NCBI RefSeq assembly: GCF_026626745.1
Contig: NZ_JAPNJW010000001.1
Coordinates: 62,001 to 126,000 of the forward strand
DNA from: Nannocystis sp. RBIL2
GTDB taxonomy: Bacteria; Myxococcota_A; Polyangia; Nannocystales; Nannocystaceae
Direction: 5' to 3'
DNA: 64,000 bases
The position numbers and the translations under genes are program-made. Below the pieces are notes generated by a model, which worked only from the letters and a program-made list of their open reading frames with translations, was not told the origin of the DNA and made no database searches. This document shows, one piece after another, positions 1-11,280 of the stretch (the first letter of the stretch is position 1; each line of letters opens with the position of its first letter).

Positions 1-843
1 GAAGGCATCGAAGCCGCCGAGCGCGACGATCTCGCCGTTGCCCCGGCGCGCGGCCGAGAACAGCGGGGCGAAGAAGGCCGAGAAGAACGGGAACTCGACC
101 TCGACCGGCAGCGGCGTCGAAATTCCGGTCGACGGATCGAAGCGCTCGGCGACCACGGACGAATCGCCGAGGACGACCACGGTGTCCCCGGGCTCGGCGA
201 TCGCCGTGACCACGTGCCGCGCCTCGGTGAGCGCGCCGACGACCGCGCTGGCGAGGCCCTCGGGATCGATGCGCTCGACCTCGACGAGCTTCGCCTCGAG
301 CTCGTGGGACGAGCGCCCGGAGAACACGAGGACGCTGCCGTCGCTCAGGGCCGCGCTGTCGTGCTCGAAGCGCGGGTGCTGCAGCTCGGGACCGGCGACG
401 AAACCTTCGCCCGGGCGCCACAGCAGCGTGCCGGGGACCACGTCGGGGTCGCTGCCGGCGTCGGGGCCGTCGGCCACGAGCCCGCCGATGAGCAGCGCCC
501 TGCCCCCCGGCAGCGCCTCGAGCGTGAACCCGGTCCTCCGCGGCGGTGAGTCGAGCAGGGCGACCTGGTTCTCGTACACGTACGGCCCGTCCGGGCCGGT
601 GGTCGAGGTGCTCGTGCCGTCGCCGGACGTCCCGGAGCCTGCGAGCGGACCCGTCGTCGAACCACTCGTCGAACCACTCGTCGAACCACTCGTCGTGGTC
701 GTATCGGCCGCGCTCGCGGTGCCGTCCGCCTTTTGCGAACCGCAGGCCAGCAGCAACATTCCTGCGAATGCGACGGCGCCGCGGCCCGGCCAGGTGAACA
801 GGTTCGGGCCAGAGATGCGCGCGCGCGAGTCGGAAACCACCAT
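1..843 (-). CDS. Kelch-like lipoprotein, partial (C-terminus beyond the left edge)
   Basis: Reading the minus strand from ATG at 843 gives an open frame that runs off the window, so only the first 281 residues are seen. Residues 1-34 are a hydrophobic signal ending in the lipobox LLAC (Cys34), so export and lipid anchoring are expected. A Ser/Thr/Gly linker of about 40 residues follows, containing three identical 12-bp repeats. The rest has spaced glycine-rich blade motifs (ALLIGGLV, VLVFSGRS, IVALGGFDAF), as in Kelch/beta-propeller proteins. It is divergent from the sigma factor gene at 992. Substrate and partner cannot be inferred. Confidence 0.8.
   Translation of the reverse strand, partial: MVVSDSRARISGPNLFTWPGRGAVAFAGMLLLACGSQKADGTASAADTTTTSGSTSGSTSGSTTGPLAGSGTSGDGTSTSTTGPDGPYVYENQVALLDSPPRRTGFTLEALPGGRALLIGGLVADGPDAGSDPDVVPGTLLWRPGEGFVAGPELQHPRFEHDSAALSDGSVLVFSGRSSHELEAKLVEVERIDPEGLASAVVGALTEARHVVTAIAEPGDTVVVLGDSSVVAERFDPSTGISTPLPVEVEFPFFSAFFAPLFSAARRGNGEIVALGGFDAF
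658..693. repeat. Three tandem 12-bp repeats in a lipoprotein linker
   Basis: The 12-mer CGAACCACTCGT occurs three times without interruption. On the minus strand it encodes iterated Ser-Gly-Ser-Thr in the linker just after the lipid-anchor cysteine. It is a candidate slippage site that would change linker length without changing frame. Confidence 0.85.
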
Positions 844-991
844 TGATCGCTCTTCGCAGCAGTCTAGCCGAGTTCGTTCGCGCTCGCCGTTGCTCCTGGA
901 CGCAGTGTGAGCGAGCCAGGGCCTGCGGTCATCAGCCGCGATGGCGCGCTGATTTGACCGCGCCGGCCAGGCGCGGCATCCTGGGTGGCCC

Positions 992-1632
992 GTGTCCGAA
1001 CCCTCGCCTCCAGACGAGGTGCTCCTCGCCGGCTGGCTCGCGGGCGACCGCAAGGCCGGCTTTGCGCTGTTCGAGCGCCACTACGACGCCGTCGCGCGGT
1101 TCTTCCAGAGCAAGGTCGGCGACCAGGGCGGCGACCTGATCCAGCGCACCTTCCTCGCCTGCGTCGAGTCGCTGCCGAGCTTCCAGGGCCGCGCCAGCTT
1201 CCGCTCGTACCTGTTCGCCATCGCCTACCGCCAGCTGTGCCGCTTCTTCCGCGACCGCGCGCGCGAGCAGCAGCGCCTCGACTTCACCAGCGTCTCGGCC
1301 GAGGACCTCCAGCCGTCGGCCGCCGCCGCCATCGGCCAGCGCGAGGAGGTCCGGCTGCTCCTCGCCGCGTTGCGCCGGATCCCCGTCGAGCTGCAGGTCC
1401 TGGTCGAGCTTCATTACTGGGAGGGCCTCACCACCGGCGAGATCGCCGAGGTCCTCGAGATCCCGCCCGGCACCGTGCGCACGCGCTTGATGCGGGCGCG
1501 CGAGCAGCTCGACGCGGTGATGCAGCGGATCGCCGAGTCCCCGTCGCTGGCGCACAGCACCCAGACCGGGTTCGAGCGCTGGGCGGCCGAGCTGCGCGCA
1601 CCGCTGCGGGCCCGGCGCGGTCCGGAGTCGGG

Positions 1633-1636
<4 letters not shown>
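992..1636 (+). CDS. ECF-type RNA polymerase sigma factor
   Basis: The 214-residue product has a region-2 helix set in its first ~90 residues (AFFERHYDAV-like start, YLFAIAYRQLCRFFR) and a region-4 helix-turn-helix near residues 120-180 (LHYWEGLTTGEIAEVLEIP, GTVRTRLMRAREQL). This is the standard layout of extracytoplasmic-function sigma-70 factors that direct RNA polymerase to a regulon. GTG at 992 is the start that gives the normal N-terminus. Its stop overlaps the GTG of the kinase gene (GTGA at 1633-1636), so the two are translationally coupled. No membrane anti-sigma gene is adjacent; kinase control of this sigma factor is inference. Confidence 0.9.
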
Positions 1637-5211
<3,575 letters not shown>

Positions 5212-5217
5212 CCCAAA

Positions 5218-5258
5218 GGACATGTCCATCAGGACATGTCCAAAGCGCCATTTCCAGG
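5218..5258. repeat. Phased CATG repeat array in a convergent gap
   Basis: Cores lie at 5221 (CATG), 5235 (CATG) and 5249 (CATT). The first two units are perfect GGACATGTCC palindromes. The array begins 7 bp after the kinase stop and lies tail-to-tail with the SDR gene. The rest of the 184-bp gap holds nothing else recognisable. Confidence 0.9.
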
Positions 5259-5395
5259 CGCCTCTCGCAATGCCACTTCGCCCCGCGCCGAAGGCCCCGG
5301 CGAGCCCGCGACGGCCCTCGGCGCCGCCGCCCCCGCCGACCGAGCCCGGGTGGCGGCCTCGCGGCCTCGCGCGTGCCCGCGAGCGCGTGGTGCCA

Positions 5396-6133
5396 TCAAT
5401 ACGGGCTCGCGGTCGGCCGCACGATCATCTCGCTGACGTCGACCTCGGGCGGCTGCTCGATGGCGAACAGGATCGCCCGGGCGATGGCCGCCGCCGGGAT
5501 GGCGATCTTGCGGAACTCCTTCATCCCGTCGCGCGCGCCCGGGTCGGAGATGGTCTCGGCCAGCTCCGATTCGGTCACGCCCGGCGAGATCACGGTGACG
5601 CGTATGTCGCCGCCGACCTCCTGCCGCAGCCCGTCCGAGATCGCCCGCACCGCGAACTTGGTGGCGCAGTACACGGCCGCGGTCGGCACCACGTAGTGCC
5701 CGCCGATCGACGACAGGTTGACGAAGTGCCCGCGCCTCTGCTGCTGCATCACCGGCAGCCCGGCCGCGATCCCGTGCAGCACCCCGCGGATGTTGACATC
5801 GATCATGCGATCCCACTCCTCGACCTTGAGCGCCTCGAGGTTCGACAGCGGCATCACCCCGGCGTTGTTGACGATCACGTCGACGCGGCCGAACGTCGCC
5901 TGCGCGAACGCCACGAACGCCGCCACGTCGGCGCGCTGCGTCACGTCGAGCCGGCGGTAGCGGACCGAGCCGCCGTCGCCCGCGATCTCGTCCGCCAGCG
6001 TCGCCAGCCGCTCGGTGCGGCGGGCCCCGAGCACCACGTGGGCCCCGTGCTTGGCCAGCAGGCGGGCGGTCGCCTCGCCGATGCCGCTGCTCGCGCCAGT
6101 GATCAATACGACTTTGTTCTCGATTTCGGACAT
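5396..6133 (-). CDS. Short-chain dehydrogenase/reductase (classical SDR)
   Basis: A 245-residue protein with the classical SDR signature: the NAD(P)-binding TGASSGIG at 12-19, NNAG at 89-92, active-site serine at 141-142 and YCATK with Tyr155 and Lys159. Length and motif spacing are typical. Such enzymes oxidise or reduce alcohol/ketone groups; the substrate cannot be told. The gene is divergent from an AraC-family regulator with 174 bp between the starts, a common arrangement for a regulator and its target. Confidence 0.92.
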   Translation of the reverse strand: MSEIENKVVLITGASSGIGEATARLLAKHGAHVVLGARRTERLATLADEIAGDGGSVRYRRLDVTQRADVAAFVAFAQATFGRVDVIVNNAGVMPLSNLEALKVEEWDRMIDVNIRGVLHGIAAGLPVMQQQRRGHFVNLSSIGGHYVVPTAAVYCATKFAVRAISDGLRQEVGGDIRVTVISPGVTESELAETISDPGARDGMKEFRKIAIPAAAIARAILFAIEQPPEVDVSEMIVRPTASPY

Positions 6134-6307
6134 GGTGATTCTCCTGTCTGCGTCGGGCGCCTGCAGCAGCGCCCCGCCACGCAGTCACAGTAAAAGCGGC
6201 CGCACCGGCGCGTTAGCCCGTTCCTCGCCGCCTCTTGCCCGATCCTCCGCCGCGCGCGTCGGGCCTGCAGCCTTGCCGCCCGCAGGGCCCGCGCGTAAGC
6301 TCGGCCG

Positions 6308-7222
6308 ATGGCGACCGCCACGCCAGAGACCGCCGAGCTGGCCGCTCAATGGCTGCGGCACACCCCCGGCGACGGCGTGCATCCGACCGCCATCCCGCGC
6401 CTGTCGCTGATCCGCGCCGCGCGGCCCGGCGAGCCGCTCGTGCTGCTGCACCAGCCCGCCCTGTGCGTGGTGGCCCAGGGCAAGAAGCGCGTCCACCTGG
6501 CCGACGAGGTCTACGTCTACGACGCCTCGCGCTTCCTGGTCATCACGATCGACCTGCCGGTCACCGGTCAGGTCGTCGAGGCCAGCCCCGCGGCGCCGTA
6601 CCTGTGCCTGCGCCTCGACCTCGACCCCGGCGAGCTGGCGCAGATGCTGCTGGAATTCGGCCCCCCGCCGCCGGCCCCGCAGCTGCCCGCCCGCGGCCTC
6701 TACCTCAGCGCAGCGACGCCGGCGATGCTCGACGCGGTGCTCCGGCTGACGCGCCTGCTCGACGCACCGGAGGACATCCCCGCCCTCGCCCCGCTGGCGG
6801 TGCGCGAGCTGACCTACCGCCTGCTCAAGAGCGACGAGGGCTGGCGGCTGCGCCAGATCGCCGCCGGTGACGGCCAGGCGCGCCGGATCGCCCGCGCCAT
6901 CGACTGGCTCAAGCAGCACTACGCCGAGCCGCTGCGGATCGACGAGTTCGCCCGCGAGCTGCACATGAGCCCGTCCTCGCTGCACCACCACTTCAAAGCA
7001 GTCACGGCCATGAGCCCGCTGCAGTACCAGAAGCAGCTCCGGCTGCAGGAGGCCCGCCGGCTGATGTTCAGCGAGGCGCTCGACGCCACCAGCGCGGCCT
7101 TCCGCGTCGGCTACGAGAGCGCCTCGCAGTTCAGCCGCGAGTACAGCCGGCTGTTCGGCGATCCGCCCGCGCGCGACCTGCGGCGCCTCCGCGAGACCGG
7201 CGGCCTGGTCCGGCCGGCGTGA
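6308..7222 (+). CDS. AraC-family transcriptional regulator
   Basis: The 304-residue protein has an N-terminal cupin-like ligand domain (about 1-190; the segment around LCVVAQGKKRVHLADEVY is typical of the 'AraC_N' group) and a C-terminal double helix-turn-helix (about 200-295). The latter includes FARELHMSPSSLHHHFKAVT, SPLQYQKQLRLQEARRLM and VGYESASQFSREYSRLFG. Members of this group often control a divergent oxidoreductase, here the SDR at 5396-6133; that link is inference. GC-rich codon use matches its neighbours. Confidence 0.92.
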   Translation: MATATPETAELAAQWLRHTPGDGVHPTAIPRLSLIRAARPGEPLVLLHQPALCVVAQGKKRVHLADEVYVYDASRFLVITIDLPVTGQVVEASPAAPYLCLRLDLDPGELAQMLLEFGPPPPAPQLPARGLYLSAATPAMLDAVLRLTRLLDAPEDIPALAPLAVRELTYRLLKSDEGWRLRQIAAGDGQARRIARAIDWLKQHYAEPLRIDEFARELHMSPSSLHHHFKAVTAMSPLQYQKQLRLQEARRLMFSEALDATSAAFRVGYESASQFSREYSRLFGDPPARDLRRLRETGGLVRPA

Positions 7223-7226
7223 AGCC

Positions 7227-7560
7227 GGGAATCGCCTGTCCCTCCGGACATGCCCCCAAGGCCATGCTGCGTGGGCATAGCCTGTCCCTCCGGACAGGTC
7301 ATGAGGGCCCGGCGGACCGATCTACCCGAAGTGCAGCGGCAGGAATCGCTCGTCCTGCCCCGAGGATCCCGAGGCGCGCTGGAATAGCCTATCTCTTCGG
7401 TCATGTCCTGAGAACCAGGCAGGCGTCCTGCTCCGGGGACGTCCATTCGCACATCTCCCGCGGGACCCTCCCTCTTCTCAGCCAGGCCGGCGCGGGAATA
7501 GCCTATCCTTCAGGACATGCTCCGGAGGCCACCCGCACATGTCCCTCGGGACATTCCGGA
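7227..7560. repeat. Four long-form copies of the phased repeat between AraC and DnaJ genes
   Basis: The 386-bp gap contains four blocks beginning GG-AAT(A/C)GCCT(A/G)TCC or close variants, at about 7227, 7274, 7381 and 7495. Each continues in 14-bp register: CCTG 7235/CATG 7249/CATG 7263; CCTG 7281/CAGG 7295; CCTA 7388/CATG 7402/CAGG 7416; CCTA 7502/CATG 7516/CACC 7530. A further pair lies at 7538/7552. CCTGTCC pairs with GGACAGG around a 4-nt loop. No gene is seen in the gap. Confidence 0.85.
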
Positions 7561-7608
7561 GCGCCGGCGAGCCTGGCCTGGCCGGGTCCGCCGCGCTACC
7601 CTGATCGG

Positions 7609-8619
7609 GTGCGCGACCTGTACGTCGTCCTCGGTATCGAACGCAACGCCGACTCCCGCGCGATCAAGCGGGCCTACCGCGAGCTGACGCGGCGCTTCCA
7701 CCCCGACGTACGCCGCGGCCACGCGGGCAGCGAGGAGGTCTACCGCGAGATCGTCGACGCCTACACCATCCTCGGCGACGACCGCACGCGGGCCCTGTAC
7801 GACGAGTTCGGCGAGCTCTCCCTGACCCGCGGCTTCGACCCCGCGCGGGCCCGGGCCGCGCGCGAGCGGGCGGGCGCGAGCGACCAGGCCTGGCAAGGTT
7901 CGCCGTGGGGGGCCGCCCGCCCCGGCGCCGCCGCGGACGACGACCCGGACGACCTGCCCGACGACGCCGGCGACCTCGACTTCGACGACCTCAAGCACGC
8001 GCGGCGCACCGTGTTCGACGACCTCCTCGGCAGCTTCTGGCGCGGCCGCGAGGTCCGGCTCGACGACGACGACGACGACGACGACACGGACGACGTCGAC
8101 GACGCGAGCGGCGGCATGGGTCGCGACGCCCGCGCCGAGGCCTCGGTCCCGCTGGCGCGGGCGGTGGTCGGCTGCCAGGTGCAGGTCCGCGTCGGCGGCC
8201 GGATCGTCGACGTCGCAGTGCCCGCGGGCGCCCGCGACGGCGACCTGGTCCACCTGCCGGGCCACGGCGAGGCCGGCAGCCCGCCCGGCGACCTGCACGT
8301 CACGATCCGCGTCCTCCCCGATCCGGACCTCACCCGCCGCGGCCTCGACCTGACGCTGGCCGTACCCGTCACCCTGCTCGAGCTCTACCGCGGCGACCCC
8401 GTCGAGGTCGTCACGCCGCGCGGCGCAGTGCGGGTCCAGATCCCGGCCGGCTGCGCGCCCGAGCACAAGCTACGGCTGCGTCGCCAGGGCGTCCACGGCC
8501 CCGGCGGCGAGGTCGGCGACCTCTACCTCGCGTTCCGCGTCCAGCTGCCCCCGGCCGGCGACGCCGAGCTGCTGCGCGCGCTCGAGCGCCTGCAAGCCGC
8601 GGCGCGCCCGCGGGGCTGA
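7609..8619 (+). CDS. DnaJ/CbpA-type J-domain co-chaperone
   Basis: GTG at 7609 gives 336 residues starting directly with the J-domain. The HPD motif that stimulates Hsp70 ATPase is at residues 31-33, followed by the helix ending AYTILGDDRTRALYDEFGE. The C-terminal half is a DnaJ_C substrate-binding region (VPAGARDGDLVHLPGHG, LTLAVPVTLLELYRGD, PAGCAPEHKLRLRRQG). There is no Cys-rich zinc finger, so it is of the type-B/CbpA class. The linker contains a run of eight Asp residues and further Asp-rich stretches, more acidic than usual. Confidence 0.9.
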   Translation: MRDLYVVLGIERNADSRAIKRAYRELTRRFHPDVRRGHAGSEEVYREIVDAYTILGDDRTRALYDEFGELSLTRGFDPARARAARERAGASDQAWQGSPWGAARPGAAADDDPDDLPDDAGDLDFDDLKHARRTVFDDLLGSFWRGREVRLDDDDDDDDTDDVDDASGGMGRDARAEASVPLARAVVGCQVQVRVGGRIVDVAVPAGARDGDLVHLPGHGEAGSPPGDLHVTIRVLPDPDLTRRGLDLTLAVPVTLLELYRGDPVEVVTPRGAVRVQIPAGCAPEHKLRLRRQGVHGPGGEVGDLYLAFRVQLPPAGDAELLRALERLQAAARPRG

Positions 8620-8830
8620 GCCCCGCGAATGTGACAGTGAATCCGCCGCGAACGAGACACCGAACGACGTTCACCAAAGGGGCCCTCGATCGCGGCCGTT
8701 CGGGGGCTGCGGAGCCCCTGCGCGTCCGCGCGCCCGGGGCCGGCCTGCGGGCACGATCGAGGAATCATCGTTCGCCGCTCCGGCCGCGCCGCGGAGCAGT
8801 GTTCGCCCGCGCCGTGGTACGCTGCCCGCA

Positions 8831-9259
8831 GTGGCGATCAAGACCGCGAGCCAGCCCCTGCAACTGACGCGAGAGGCGGACATCGTTCACCTCGAGTTCC
8901 GCGGGCCCTTCGTCCTCGAGCACGCGAGGCCGGTCCACGAGTTCCTGGCGCAGGTCATGGCCGAGACCGGGCGCTGCTACTTGCTCGCCGATATGTCGAA
9001 GATGGACGGGATCCCGACCGACACGCGGCGCTACGTCGGCGAGTGGCACAAGCAGCACACGGTCTCCGGCGTCGCGGTGTACGGGGCCAGCTTCGCCACC
9101 CGCGCCCTGGCGACGCTGATGTTCCAGGCCGTCCGGATCGTCGGCAACCAGCACATCGAGATGGAGTTCTTCCGCGACGAGGTCGACGCGCGCCGCTGGA
9201 TCGCCGACCACGCCGCCAAGCGCCACGGCGCGACCGGAGGCCAGCATGTCGTCCGGTGA
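8831..9259 (+). CDS. SpoIIAA-like (STAS superfamily) small protein
   Basis: GTG at 8831 gives 142 residues. The pattern of an N-terminal strand pair (DIVHLEFRGPFVLEHA), a central 'LLADMSKMDGI' segment and a C-terminal FFRDEVDARRWIADH helix resembles SpoIIAA-like/STAS proteins found across myxobacteria. It overlaps the next gene by 14 bp (its TGA lies after the ATG at 9246), implying coupled translation. A role in protein-protein signalling is inferred from the family; no catalytic residues are evident. The 210-bp gap upstream holds nothing recognisable. Confidence 0.65.
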   Translation: MAIKTASQPLQLTREADIVHLEFRGPFVLEHARPVHEFLAQVMAETGRCYLLADMSKMDGIPTDTRRYVGEWHKQHTVSGVAVYGASFATRALATLMFQAVRIVGNQHIEMEFFRDEVDARRWIADHAAKRHGATGGQHVVR

Positions 9260-9929
9260 GCTCGACGGCCTGCTGACGGCCGCGCCCGAGCGCTTCCACC
9301 GGCTCATGGCAGTGGTCGGCCTCGCCTCGGTCGGCGAGTTCGCGGCGGCCCTCGCCCACTTCGCCGCCGACGCGCAGGAGGACAACTTCGGCCTGCTCGA
9401 GGAGGGCCTGCGGGTCTTCATCACCGAGCTGAAGGCCAGCCACGAGGAGCGCGACCGGGTCCACGCCGCGCTGCTGCAGGCCAACCAGGAGATCGAGCAG
9501 AAGCTGGCGCTCATCGAGAGTCAGCGCCACGAGATCCACCAGCTGTCGGCCCCTATCCTCGACGTGTGGGACGGCGTGCTGGCGGTCCCGCTGGTCGGCA
9601 CCCTCGATCACCTGCGCGCCCTCGCGGTCACCGACGCGCTGCTGCAGCGGGTCGTCGCCACGCGCTCGCGCGCCGCCCTCGTCGACCTCACCGGCGTCGA
9701 TGGCGTCGACGCCGACACCGCCGACCACCTCATCCAGCTCGTGCGCGCCGTCAAGCTCGTGGGCTGCCGCGCCGTCATCACCGGCGTGAGCCCCGGCGTC
9801 GCCCGGACCCTCGCGGCCCTCGAGCACTCGCCGCGCGACCTGCAGTGCCTGCCGAACCTGCGCGAGGGCCTGCGTCACTGCCTGCTCGCCCGCAGCGCCG
9901 CATCCTCCCCGGCCACGAGCCGGCCGTGA
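9246..9929 (+). CDS. RsbR-type STAS-domain regulator
   Basis: A 227-residue protein with a helical N-terminal half (about 1-95) and a C-terminal STAS domain (about 100-215). The core ALVDLTGVDGVDADTADHLI, followed by LVGCRAVITGVSPGVARTL, matches RsbR/RsbS stressosome proteins, including a threonine at the usual phosphoacceptor position (VDADT). RsbR proteins sense signals through variable N-termini and form stressosome-like assemblies with RsbS and the kinase RsbT. No RsbT or RsbS is adjacent; its partner may be the coupled upstream protein. Confidence 0.82.
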   Translation: MSSGELDGLLTAAPERFHRLMAVVGLASVGEFAAALAHFAADAQEDNFGLLEEGLRVFITELKASHEERDRVHAALLQANQEIEQKLALIESQRHEIHQLSAPILDVWDGVLAVPLVGTLDHLRALAVTDALLQRVVATRSRAALVDLTGVDGVDADTADHLIQLVRAVKLVGCRAVITGVSPGVARTLAALEHSPRDLQCLPNLREGLRHCLLARSAASSPATSRP

Positions 9930-10016
9930 ACCGGCGCGGGCTCCCTCCGCGCGACGGCGTCGTCTCCCCGCACCACGTCACGAGCGACGCCCGCGTCGCG
10001 GCACCTCGCTGACGCC

Positions 10017-11063
10017 TCACGGCTGGCACAGCCGCAACCGCAGCCGTGGCGGCGTGAACGACTCGCGCGCGTGCACCCGCACGCCTGGGAACGGCACGTA
10101 CTCGTCGTACGCCTGGCCCATGAAGTCCGCCGAGCTCGGAGCGACGACGAGCCCGCCGGCGATCGTCGGCACCCAAGCACTCGGTGCGCCGAGCGGCGCG
10201 AGGTCGATCGGCATCAGGCCCTGGCCCCCGTCCGCCAGCCCGTCGACGAGCCCGAGCGGCGGCGACATCCCCGGCGCCTCCTGCCACTCGCTCGCGCACG
10301 CCTCGCCGACCGTGGCGCCGCACTCGCGGCAGGCGAACGACGCCAGGCCGTCGACGCACCCTGTCGCCTCTTCCTGGCCTTCGAGCCAGGTCGCGTCCGC
10401 GTCGATGCCGTGCACGGCGAATTGCAAGTCATTGAACAGGGTCCAGTCGACCTCGGCCGCCAGCTCGAGGTGGGCCGCCAGGATCAATTCGTTCGGGATC
10501 GGCTCACCGTCCAAAAGCAGCGCCCCGTCCGCGCTCGGGAACCGGAGCACCAGCACGCTCTGCCCCGCGACCGCCGCGGAGATGGTCCCGTCGTCCTTGA
10601 ACAGCTGCAGCTGCGGCGTCGCGCCGAAGCTGAAGTGCCGGCACTCCAGATCGGTGAACTCGGGCGGCGGAAAGTCCAGCAGCGGGCACCCCGGTTCAAT
10701 GCCGTCGAACGCGTCGGAGAAGAACGTGTCGGCCTCGACCTCGAGCGCCACGTCGCAGCACCCCTCCATGTCGACCTCGCAGAGGAACGGCTCGCCGGTG
10801 GTCGTGGTCGACGTGCTCGTCGGCGCCTCGGTCGTCCCGGGCCCGGTCGTCGACGTCGTCGTGCTCGTGCTCGTCGGCGCCACCGTGGTCGCATCGGTCT
10901 CCGCATCGGTCGCGCTCGACGTCGTCGTCATGCCCGTGGACGTCGTCGTCGTCTCCGTCGCGCCGCCCGAAGCGGTCGAGCCGCTGCTGTCCCCCGGATC
11001 GCCCCCACAGGCGGACGACAGCACGATCACCATGGACGCGAAGACGAAGCGGCGTGAAGTCAT
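10017..11063 (-). CDS. Thr-rich-linker lipoprotein of unknown function
   Basis: The 348-residue product starts with a signal ending in the lipobox SSAC (Cys19). A Thr/Ser/Ala linker of about 70 residues follows, then a globular domain with several cysteines (CEVDMEGCCDV, ACRECGATVGEACASEW). No enzymatic motif is recognised. It is convergent with the RsbR-like gene (87-bp gap without repeats) and divergent from the beta-helix lipoprotein at 11281. It is probably on the cell surface or in the periplasm. Confidence 0.75.
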   Translation of the reverse strand: MTSRRFVFASMVIVLSSACGGDPGDSSGSTASGGATETTTTSTGMTTTSSATDAETDATTVAPTSTSTTTSTTGPGTTEAPTSTSTTTTGEPFLCEVDMEGCCDVALEVEADTFFSDAFDGIEPGCPLLDFPPPEFTDLECRHFSFGATPQLQLFKDDGTISAAVAGQSVLVLRFPSADGALLLDGEPIPNELILAAHLELAAEVDWTLFNDLQFAVHGIDADATWLEGQEEATGCVDGLASFACRECGATVGEACASEWQEAPGMSPPLGLVDGLADGGQGLMPIDLAPLGAPSAWVPTIAGGLVVAPSSADFMGQAYDEYVPFPGVRVHARESFTPPRLRLRLCQP

Positions 11064-11280
11064 GGCGCGAGACTATCAGCCCGAGCGGTGCGAGTCGGCG
11101 CATTCACGCCGGCATTTGCAGTCGAGACAGCCGGCCGCGGGGCCGCGTCGCCTCCCGCGGATCGCCGATTCGAAAAAAAAACCGCTCGTCGTCGCCCGCG
11201 CGTGGCCGCGGCCGAGAGCGCCGATCCGCGCCTTCGTGCCCGCTGCAGCGCCGGCGTGACTTCGTGTAGCGTGCCTCGTC

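Noticed and set aside
5218..5241. GGACATGTCC units as specific regulator sites such as p53-like elements
   Set aside because: The resemblance to the p53 half-site is coincidental; there is no such factor in bacteria.
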